DNA from: Candidatus Parcubacteria bacterium
GTDB lineage: Bacteria; Patescibacteriota; Minisyncoccia; Minisyncoccales; JAUWXI01
NCBI GenBank assembly: GCA_030616435.1
Contig: JAUWXI010000009.1
Location: forward strand, 1 to 12,211
DNA length: 12,211 nt
Direction: 5' to 3'
Shown here piece after piece: positions 1-6,380 of the stretch (positions within the stretch are counted from its first letter, which is position 1; each line of letters starts with the position of its first letter). Below the pieces are notes generated by a model. The model did not search any database, had not been told where the DNA came from, and worked only from the letters and a program-made list of their open reading frames with translations. The translations under genes and the position numbers were made by a program.

Positions 1-614
1 TTCAAGAAGTAAAACAAGCTTTAGCTAATTTAGGGATTTTCATTGAAAATGGAATTGTGAGAATAAAGGAATTAGTAGTAGAGAAATTAAAGATAGGAAG
101 TCAGGAAGAACCCACAGGAATTACCCTTTATGATGAAGAAACCGGGGCGCCTTATTGTGTAAAGATGAAAGGAGGAGAGTTGATAAGTTTACCTGGAGAA
201 TGTGATAGTACCTCAATGAATCCCCAGCCACTACAAACTGGGGGAGGGACAGGTGCTGGTGATAACGTTAATGAAAATCAGCCCCCGGAACCAACCACTG
301 AAGGCGGTGATTCGGGGCAGACAGAAACCAGCGAAAATGCACTGGAAGAAGAACAAGGTTTAGAGGAACCTGAGGAGGTTGTGGCAGAGGAAATTGCGCC
401 AGAGGAACCTGTGGCTGAGGAGATGATAGAAGAACCAGTTGTTGAAGAACCTGTTTCGGAACCTCAAGCTGAGCCTCAACTCGAACCCGAGCCAGAGCTT
501 GAGTCTAACTTGGCTGGAGAACCTGCTTCTATTGAAACTTCAGCGGTTGAGTCGGCGGGTGAGGCAAGTACTGAGAGTGATGGGGTTGAAAGTAATAGTG
601 ATACAGAATTGTAA
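1..614 (+). CDS. C-terminal part of a probable surface protein with a highly acidic tail (5' truncated)
   Basis: The frame is open from base 3 to a TAA at 612-614 with no start needed inside the window, so this is the 3' end of a longer gene. The GTG at 57 lies in frame but is probably internal. The visible protein has two parts. The first (to about base 200) is a short mixed region with 'VRIKELVVEKLKIGS' and 'GITLYDEETGAPYCVKMKGGE', a phrase I associate from memory with the C-terminal ends of large secreted or surface proteins in Patescibacteria. The second is a low-complexity tail dominated by Glu, Pro, Val and Ala in degenerate 'EEPVxEE' units, then Ser/Glu-rich to the end. By hand count the last 147 residues hold 37 Glu and 5 Asp and no Lys, Arg or His. 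No membrane anchor or sorting motif is visible at the C-terminus. Function is unknown; a cell-surface or extracellular role is inference. Confidence 0.75.
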   Translation, partial: QEVKQALANLGIFIENGIVRIKELVVEKLKIGSQEEPTGITLYDEETGAPYCVKMKGGELISLPGECDSTSMNPQPLQTGGGTGAGDNVNENQPPEPTTEGGDSGQTETSENALEEEQGLEEPEEVVAEEIAPEEPVAEEMIEEPVVEEPVSEPQAEPQLEPEPELESNLAGEPASIETSAVESAGEASTESDGVESNSDTEL

Positions 615-616
615 TA

Positions 617-645
617 TTGTCTGAGGAAAAATAATTTGTTAAAAT
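617..645 (+). promoter_or_regulatory. Candidate sigma70-type promoter for the O-antigen-ligase-like gene
   Basis: TTGTCT at 617-622 (4 of 6 to TTGACA) is separated by exactly 17 bases from TAAAAT at 640-645 (5 of 6 to TATAAT). Transcription would begin near 652, only about 12 bases before the ATG at 664, leaving little room for a ribosome-binding site. The -10 element and spacer length are the same as in the much stronger promoter before rpoB, which adds support. No terminator is seen between the preceding stop (614) and this site, so readthrough from upstream is possible. Confidence 0.5.
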
Positions 646-663
646 AAAACTTACAAGACCTGT

Positions 664-2979
664 ATGAAAAGGATTTCAAAATTTCTAATTTATTTGCTTG
701 TTTTTTTATTACCTTTGTTTTTTTTGGGTTTTAGTAATGTTTTAGATTTTCCCAAACAAGGAGTTTTAATTCTCTTTTGTGTTCTGGCTCTTTTTTTCTG
801 GTTTTTGAATGGAGTTTCAAAAGGAAGTTTTAAAATTCGCTTTTCTTTTCTGGATTTTTTGATTTTAGGATTCTCGTTAGTTCTGGCAATTTCAACCCTT
901 TTTTCTAAATGGCAATGGGGTTCTTTCTGGGGCTGGCCTCAAGACACAGCCAGTAGTTTTTTAAGTGTCTTTTTCTTAGCTATTTTCTACTTTCTAATAA
1001 CCAACCTTTTTGAAGAGAAAAAAGAAATTTTTCTCTTACAATTTCTCTTACTCGCTTCAGGTTTCTTCGTTGCTTTAATTGGAATTTTGCAGCTTTTTGG
1101 GAAATTTTTCCTTCCTTTTGATTTCACTAAAATCAATTCTTTCAATACTATTGGTACCTTTAATTCCTGGGGAGTATTTTTGGCAGGATTAGTTCCTCTG
1201 GCTATTGCCCTAATTTTTAACACAAAAGGTTTTATAAGGATAATTTTGGGGATATTGGCAATTCCTGTCTTTTTGGGAATAATATTTTCAAATTATTGGA
1301 TAGTTTGGTTAGGAGTTTTGTTTTCGATGATTATCTTTTTGATTTTTGGTATTTCCCGTTTTGGGAAAATTTCTCCAAAGTTTTTGATTTTAGTAATGCT
1401 TCTTTTTTCAGTTTCTCTGCTTTTTGGAGTTTTTAAGGTTTCAATTCCAGGTTTACCTACCACTCCCCTTGAAGTTTCACCTTCTTATCGGGCTACCTTT
1501 AATGTGTCTTACCAGATGATAGGAACTTCTTTAAAAGATTTGATATTAGGTTGGGGGCCTGGAACTTTTAAATATGGCTGGTCAAAATACAAGAGTGCTC
1601 TTTTGAATCAAACAATCTTTTGGAATGTTCGATTTAATAAAGGTGCTTGTGAAGTTTTAGAAATTTTGGGAGAGAGAGGGATTTTAGGAACTATATCCTT
1701 TCTTTCTCTAATTTGTTTTTCTTTTTATCTTGGTTTTTCAAAGTTTTTGAAATCCAAGAAATCAGGTGGAGAATTAGTTTTTAGTTTAGCTCCTTTTGCA
1801 GGTTTTATAGGACTTTCTGCAATTAAGTTTTTGTATCCTGGTAATGTTTCTTTGAGTTTTCTCTGGTGGTTCTTTTTAGCAATTTTTATGGCAGGGCTTC
1901 CAAAACGAGAGAAAGTTTTTAAATTTAAACCTGATTCAAAGCTTTCCCTTTTGTTTTCTTTTGCCTTAATTTTAATTTTCATTTTGGGAGTGGTTTTGTT
2001 TTTCTTTGAAGGGCAAAGATTTTTGGCTGAGAGAAAATATAATCTTAGTTTTACTAGTTTAATGGCTGGGGATCGGGATAGAGCTCTAACTTTAATCTCT
2101 GAGGCTATAACACAAAATCAGCAACAAGAGATTTTTTGGCGGGATTTGGCCCAGATTTATTTAGATAAAGCTCAGGTAGAGATGTTGAGGACTGATATTT
2201 CAGATGAAGAAAAAACCTTGAATGTCGGAAACTTTGTTGCAGGAGCTGTAAATGCAGCCAAAAGAGCTACTGAGATAAATCCAGAAAATGTTGCCAATTG
2301 GCAGATTAGAGGGTTGGTTTACAGAAGTATCATTGGTTGGTCACAAGGAGCTTTTGATTGGGCCCTAAGTTCTTATGAGAGAGCCTTAGAATTAGAACCT
2401 ACAAATCCATTTATTTTTGTTGAATTGGGAAGAACATATATAGCTCAGGCAAATTTAATACCAGGTCCTGAGATGACTGCTAATTTAGAAAAGGCAGAAG
2501 ATCATATTAGAAAGGCAATAGAGTTAAAAGGAGATTATGCCTTAGCCTATTATCAGCAGTCCTTAATTTATGAACTTCAAGGAAAGAGTGAAGAAGCCAT
2601 TGCTACCTTAGAGGGGGTAAAACAAATGGCTACTTTTTTACCAGTTTATAACCCTCTCTTAGATGTAGGTTTAGCTTTCCAATTAGGAGTTTTGTATTAT
2701 CGCCAGGAAGATTTTAATAAGGCTCAGGCAGAATTAGAGAGAGCTGTTGAATTAAGGCCTGCCTATTCCAATGCCAGGTATTTTCTGGGTTTAATTTATG
2801 ATAGAAAGGGAAAAACCCAAGAAGCTATTAAGCAATTTGAGGTAATTGCAGGTTTGAATCCTGAAAATCAGGAGGTAAAAAAGATTTTGAGCAATTTGAA
2901 AGCTGGTAAACCTGCCTTAGAAGGAATTATTACTACTCCCGAAACTATTCCCATTGAAGAAAAACCAGAAGAGAAGTAG
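664..2979 (+). CDS. O-antigen ligase/polymerase-like membrane protein with C-terminal TPR repeats
   Basis: This 771-residue protein starts with many hydrophobic segments (roughly residues 8-50, 62-80, 97-113, 122-146, 167-186, 190-230, 239-257, 339-360, 371-390, 396-411, 428-448), the pattern of the Wzy/WaaL O-antigen ligase superfamily. Between about residues 285 and 345 lies the family's large periplasmic-loop signature: 'GWGPGTFKYGWSKYK', then 'RFNKGACEVLEILGERGILG'. After residue 455 it becomes soluble and helical, with TPR-like units near 462-495, 528-600, 608-652 and 669-745 (for example 'AERAVELRPAYSNARYFLGLIYDRKG'-type repeats). The tail is acidic and Pro-rich. The likely role is transfer or polymerisation of lipid-linked glycans at the cell surface, with TPRs outside binding partners. 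However, the whole membrane part contains no histidine, although a loop histidine is essential in WaaL, so ligase activity is doubtful. No Shine-Dalgarno is seen before the ATG. Substrate is unknown. Confidence 0.8.
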   Translation: MKRISKFLIYLLVFLLPLFFLGFSNVLDFPKQGVLILFCVLALFFWFLNGVSKGSFKIRFSFLDFLILGFSLVLAISTLFSKWQWGSFWGWPQDTASSFLSVFFLAIFYFLITNLFEEKKEIFLLQFLLLASGFFVALIGILQLFGKFFLPFDFTKINSFNTIGTFNSWGVFLAGLVPLAIALIFNTKGFIRIILGILAIPVFLGIIFSNYWIVWLGVLFSMIIFLIFGISRFGKISPKFLILVMLLFSVSLLFGVFKVSIPGLPTTPLEVSPSYRATFNVSYQMIGTSLKDLILGWGPGTFKYGWSKYKSALLNQTIFWNVRFNKGACEVLEILGERGILGTISFLSLICFSFYLGFSKFLKSKKSGGELVFSLAPFAGFIGLSAIKFLYPGNVSLSFLWWFFLAIFMAGLPKREKVFKFKPDSKLSLLFSFALILIFILGVVLFFFEGQRFLAERKYNLSFTSLMAGDRDRALTLISEAITQNQQQEIFWRDLAQIYLDKAQVEMLRTDISDEEKTLNVGNFVAGAVNAAKRATEINPENVANWQIRGLVYRSIIGWSQGAFDWALSSYERALELEPTNPFIFVELGRTYIAQANLIPGPEMTANLEKAEDHIRKAIELKGDYALAYYQQSLIYELQGKSEEAIATLEGVKQMATFLPVYNPLLDVGLAFQLGVLYYRQEDFNKAQAELERAVELRPAYSNARYFLGLIYDRKGKTQEAIKQFEVIAGLNPENQEVKKILSNLKAGKPALEGIITTPETIPIEEKPEEK

Positions 2980-2982
2980 TCC

Positions 2983-3011
2983 TTGACAAATTTTTGAAAG
3001 AAGAGTAAAAT
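2983..3011 (+). promoter_or_regulatory. Strong candidate promoter of the rpoB-rpoC-ftsK operon
   Basis: A perfect TTGACA at 2983-2988 is followed after exactly 17 bases by TAAAAT at 3006-3011 (5 of 6 to TATAAT). It begins 3 bases after the stop codon of the preceding gene. Transcription would start near 3018, giving an rpoB leader of about 165 bases. This is the best promoter match in the window and sits where a housekeeping operon needs one. No terminator separates it from the gene upstream, so some RNA polymerase may also arrive from there. Confidence 0.8.
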
Positions 3012-3017
3012 AAGGTT

Positions 3018-3182
3018 CAGACAAGAAATTTCCTGGTGTTTCCATTCTTTTATTTTCAGGGAGAAAAACTGAATATTTTTGAGAGGAAGAATTGAATAGA
3101 TTTGAGCCCAAAATTAGAATTTTTGGGCATTTTTACCATTTTATCTTTAAATTTATTAGAATCCCGTTTCAATAAAAGTGAT
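3018..3182 (+). promoter_or_regulatory. Long 5' leader of rpoB
   Basis: This is the stretch between the predicted transcription start and the rpoB ATG. It contains, in order: a possible weak hairpin pairing TTCCTG (3030-3035) with CAGGGA around 3057-3062; a 19-codon GTG-started open frame (3036-3095) whose product would begin MFPFFYFQ; a terminator-like hairpin (3106-3134); and about 48 further bases without a clear Shine-Dalgarno. The arrangement resembles a transcription attenuator. The segment is AT-rich, so Phe codons and weak pairings can arise by chance. I do not recognise a described r-protein or L10(L12)-type leader here. Confidence 0.45.
3106..3134 (+). terminator. Terminator-like hairpin inside the rpoB leader (possible attenuator)
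   Basis: GCCCAAAA (3106-3113) and TTTTGGGC (3121-3128) are perfect inverted repeats of 8 bases with a 7-base loop, followed by A and five T (3130-3134) and a further T-rich stretch to about 3148. The GC-rich base of the stem next to a U-run is the layout of an intrinsic terminator, although the U-run is interrupted by ACC. It lies about 90 bases after the predicted rpoB promoter start and about 50 bases before the rpoB ATG. It would therefore stop or attenuate transcription into rpoB, and could also block readthrough from the upstream gene. Confidence 0.5.
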
Positions 3183-6100
3183 ATGGAGGATTTAAATTAT
3201 AAAAATTTTTCAAAGTCTAAAGTTTCATTCCCCCTTCCTAATTTAGTTTCTATCCAAAAGGACAGCTGGGATTGGTTTTGGAAAGAAAGTTTTAAAGAGC
3301 TTTGGGAAGAAACCTTTCCTATCAGAGATTATACTGAGAAGAAGTTGGAGTTTTCTATTATTGACTTTAAATTGGGAGAGCCAAGATACACAGACTGGCT
3401 TGAGGCAAAAGACAATAATGATTCCTATGAAGTTCCTCTGATAGTCAAAGCCCAGCTCAAGAATCTTAAAACAGGCGAAATCAAAGAACAGGAAATCTTT
3501 TTAACCGACTTCCCCAAAATGACTGAAAGGGGAAGTTTTATTGTTAATGGGGTAGAAAGAGTAATTGTTTCCCAATTAATAAGGTCTCCTGGTCCCATTT
3601 TGGTTTCCCACAGGCTAAGAGGTAAAGAGTGTTTCGGAGCCCAGATAGTTCCAAATAGAGGAGCCTGGTTGGAATTTCTATCTGATACCTCAGGCTTTAT
3701 TGGGGTGAAGATAAATCGGAGAAGAAAGGTTGCGGCCACTACTCTATTGAGAGCTTTGGGGTTTGAAAATGATGAGCAAATAATTAAGCTTTTTGAAGAC
3801 ATTGATAGAGGGGAGCCGAATCACATTGAAGCCACTTTAGCCAAGGATCCAACTAAAACTCAGGCAGAAGCCTTTGTTGAGATTTATAGTCATTTAAGGC
3901 CCGGGGATAAGGCAACTCCAGATGCGGCCAGAGATTTTATTGAAAACATGATCTTTGATTTTAAAAGATATGATTTGGGAAAAGTGGGAAGATGGAAGAT
4001 GAGACAACGCCTTGGAGATATTAAAGTTAAATCTCAAAAGTCAAAAATTAAAAAGGAAGACAGAGTTTTAAAACCTGAGGATGTGGTGGCAGTAATAAGA
4101 GAGATAATTAGGCTAAACAATACTCCAGGGGCGGAACCTGACCCAATAGACCATTTGGGAAATAGAAGGGTCAGGACTTTAGGAGAATTGTTACAAAACA
4201 GATTAAGAATAGGTTTGATGCGAATGGAAAGGATAATCAGGGATAGAATGTCAACCTTAGATATTGCTACTATGACTCCAGCCCAGTTAGTAAATCCCAG
4301 ACCTTTTATGGCTGTAGTGAAGCGCTTCTTTGCTTCTTTTCAGCTTTCCCAGTTTATGGATGAGGAAAATCCCTTGGCTGAACTCGAGCATAAAAGAAGA
4401 CTGGCTGCAACAGGTCCTGGTGGCCTGAAAAAGAAGCGAGCAGGTTTTGAAGTAAGAGATGTTAGACCTTCCCACTATGGAAGAGTTTGTCCTATTCAGA
4501 CTCCAGAAGGCAAGAACATTGGATTGGTAGGACACCTGAGTTGTTTTGCTAAAATTAATCCTTTAGGTTTCATTGAAACCCCCTATTTTAAGGTGAAAAA
4601 GGGAAAAGTGACTTCAGAAATTGAATATTTCTCAGCTTTTGAAGAAGAAAAACACAATATTGCTCATGCTGGTGTAAAAATAGATGAAAAAGGAAAAATT
4701 GTAGAAAAAAAAGTGGAGGCAAGGATAAAAGGGAAGCCTGGTATAATTTCAAGAGAGGAAATTGATTTTATTGATGTTTCTCCTGATCAACCAATTTCCG
4801 TGGCCACAGCTTGTATTCCATTTTTACAAAACACAGATGCTGCCAGAGCCCTTATGGGTTCTAATATGCAAAGACAGGCTGTTCCCTTACTGAATCCGGA
4901 GCCTCCCTTTGTTATGACCGGTATGGAAGAAGAAGTGGCAAAGAATTCTGGCCTTCAGATAAGGGCAAAAGAAGATGGAAGGGTAAGAGAGGTTGATGCA
5001 GATCACATAAAAGTACAAAGTACCAAGAAAAAGGGGAGTTCAGGTATCAGAAATTATTCTTTAAATACATTTTTAAGAACAAATCAGTATAGTTGTTTTC
5101 ATCAGAAACCTAAAGTCAAAAAAGGACAAAAAGTTAAGAAGGGAGAGATTTTGGCAGAAGGTGGGGCTCTTGCCAAAGGCAATTTAGCTCTGGGAAGAAA
5201 TCTTTTAGTAGCTTTTTTGCCCTGGAGAGGGGGGAATTTTGAGGATGCCATCTTAATTTCAGAAGAATTAGTCAAGGAAGATGTTTTTACCTCAATTAAT
5301 ATTGAGAGCTTTCTTTGTGATGTGAGAGAAACAAAATTGGGACCTGAAGTTACAACCTCTGATATTCCAAATGTAAGTGAACAGGATTTACAAGATTTGG
5401 ATGAAGAGGGGATCGTTAGGATTGGAGCTCAGGTGGGGGCAAACGACATTTTGGTGGGAAAGATTTCACCTAAAGGAGAGGCAGAGTTGACTGCCGAAGA
5501 AAGATTATTGAAGGCAATATTTGGAGAGAAGGCAAAAGAGGTAAAAGACAGTTCCTTGAGGATGGAGCATGGGAAAGAAGGGAGAATAATAGGCGTTAAA
5601 GTCTTTTCCAGAGATACAGGCCAACCACTGGAGCCTGGGGTAAGGAAGAGAATAGAGGTTGAGGTGGCCCAATTGAGAAAGGTTCAGGCAGGAGATAAAT
5701 TATCGGGAAGGCATGGAAACAAGGGAGTGGTTTCAAAAGTTTTACCAGAAGAGGATATGCCATTTTTAGAAGATGGAACTCCAGTAGATATGATTTTAAA
5801 TCCCTTAACAGTTGCCTCAAGAATGAATTTGGGACAAATTTTAGAAACCCATTTGGGATGGGCGGCAAAAAAACAAGGATATTTTGCTGTTACTCCTGCA
5901 TTGGCTGGAGCAACAGAAGTTGATATTAAAGAAGAATTAAAAAAGGCAGGTTTACCAGAAGATGGAAAAGTTAAATTATATGATGGAAGGACAGGATTTC
6001 CTTTCCCTCAAAAAGTGACCGTAGGTTACATCTATACAATGAAGCTGGGGCACATGGTTAAGGATAAAATTCACATGAGGGCTATTGGTCCCTATTCTTT

Positions 6101-6380
6101 AATTACCCAGCAGCCCTTGGGAGGGAGAGCTCGGTTTGGGGGCCAGAGATTTGGTGAGATGGAGGTCTGGGCTTTGGAAGGATATGGAGCAGCCCATACA
6201 TTACAGGAGATGTTGACCATCAAATCAGATGATGTTTCGGGAAGGGCAGCAGCTTACAAGGCAATTTTAGAAGGGGAGGAGATAAAAAAGCCTACCATCC
6301 CAGCCTCATTTAGACTCTTGGTTAATGAACTAAGAGCCTTGGGATTGGAGATGGAAATAAAAAAGAAAGAAGAAAAATGA
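3183..6380 (+). CDS. rpoB: DNA-directed RNA polymerase subunit beta
   Basis: RpoB forms one half of the RNA polymerase active-site cleft. I place the start at the ATG at 3183 (1065 residues, 'MEDLNYKNFSKSKVSFPLPNL'), which matches the usual RpoB N-terminus. An in-frame TTG at 3102 would add 27 hydrophobic residues and put the leader hairpin inside the coding region. Diagnostic regions are the rifampicin region at residues 387-413 ('QLSQFMDEENPLAELEHKRR'), 'RPSHYGRVCPIQTPEG' soon after, the active-site lysines K839 and K847 in 'GDKLSGRHGNKG', and the C-terminal 'GGQRFGEMEVWALEGYGAAH' clamp segment near residue 987. Compared with E. coli RpoB (1342 residues) it lacks the large lineage-specific insertions. 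Residues 281-293 ('KVKSQKSKIKKED') are a lysine-rich insert encoded by a repeat shared with rpoC. A run of eight A at 4705-4712 stays in frame. The stop overlaps rpoC by 4 bases (ATGA), indicating coupled translation. No Shine-Dalgarno precedes the ATG. Confidence 0.97.
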   Translation: MEDLNYKNFSKSKVSFPLPNLVSIQKDSWDWFWKESFKELWEETFPIRDYTEKKLEFSIIDFKLGEPRYTDWLEAKDNNDSYEVPLIVKAQLKNLKTGEIKEQEIFLTDFPKMTERGSFIVNGVERVIVSQLIRSPGPILVSHRLRGKECFGAQIVPNRGAWLEFLSDTSGFIGVKINRRRKVAATTLLRALGFENDEQIIKLFEDIDRGEPNHIEATLAKDPTKTQAEAFVEIYSHLRPGDKATPDAARDFIENMIFDFKRYDLGKVGRWKMRQRLGDIKVKSQKSKIKKEDRVLKPEDVVAVIREIIRLNNTPGAEPDPIDHLGNRRVRTLGELLQNRLRIGLMRMERIIRDRMSTLDIATMTPAQLVNPRPFMAVVKRFFASFQLSQFMDEENPLAELEHKRRLAATGPGGLKKKRAGFEVRDVRPSHYGRVCPIQTPEGKNIGLVGHLSCFAKINPLGFIETPYFKVKKGKVTSEIEYFSAFEEEKHNIAHAGVKIDEKGKIVEKKVEARIKGKPGIISREEIDFIDVSPDQPISVATACIPFLQNTDAARALMGSNMQRQAVPLLNPEPPFVMTGMEEEVAKNSGLQIRAKEDGRVREVDADHIKVQSTKKKGSSGIRNYSLNTFLRTNQYSCFHQKPKVKKGQKVKKGEILAEGGALAKGNLALGRNLLVAFLPWRGGNFEDAILISEELVKEDVFTSINIESFLCDVRETKLGPEVTTSDIPNVSEQDLQDLDEEGIVRIGAQVGANDILVGKISPKGEAELTAEERLLKAIFGEKAKEVKDSSLRMEHGKEGRIIGVKVFSRDTGQPLEPGVRKRIEVEVAQLRKVQAGDKLSGRHGNKGVVSKVLPEEDMPFLEDGTPVDMILNPLTVASRMNLGQILETHLGWAAKKQGYFAVTPALAGATEVDIKEELKKAGLPEDGKVKLYDGRTGFPFPQKVTVGYIYTMKLGHMVKDKIHMRAIGPYSLITQQPLGGRARFGGQRFGEMEVWALEGYGAAHTLQEMLTIKSDDVSGRAAAYKAILEGEEIKKPTIPASFRLLVNELRALGLEMEIKKKEEK
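4023..4052 (+). repeat. Copy 1 of a 30-base repeat inserted in frame in rpoB
   Basis: This A-rich 30-base segment matches 6845-6874 in rpoC at 26 of 30 positions, with an unbroken 15-base identical core TCAAAAGTCAAAAAT. Here it encodes 'KVKSQKSKIK' at RpoB residues 281-290, in a variable loop between 'WKMRQRLGDI' and 'RVLKPEDVVAVIREI', where other RpoB proteins have only a short linker. Short TCAAAA-type repeats of this look occur, as I recall, in Patescibacteria genomes. That this is one of them is inference. Confidence 0.6.

Noticed and set aside
57..59. GTG at 57 as the start of the first gene
   Set aside because: The frame is open to the window edge, the residues before it continue the same protein style, and no ribosome-binding site precedes it.
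439..679. Small overlapping open frames on both strands in the acidic tail region
   Set aside because: They are out-of-frame shadows of a repetitive Glu/Pro-rich coding sequence, with no start signals or recognisable product.
3102..3182. TTG at 3102 as the rpoB start, giving a 27-residue N-terminal extension
   Set aside because: The extension is hydrophobic and unlike RpoB N-termini, contains the leader hairpin, and the ATG at 3183 gives the family's usual beginning.
4705..4712. Run of eight A in rpoB as a frameshift or programmed slippage site
   Set aside because: The frame continues correctly through conserved RpoB on both sides, and no alternative product with a plausible end is apparent. 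Low-level slippage cannot be excluded.
6377..6380. TGA read as glycine (genetic code 25 of Gracilibacteria/Absconditabacteria)
   Set aside because: RpoB ends naturally at this TGA, which overlaps the rpoC ATG, and no conserved glycine in any gene here is encoded by TGA.
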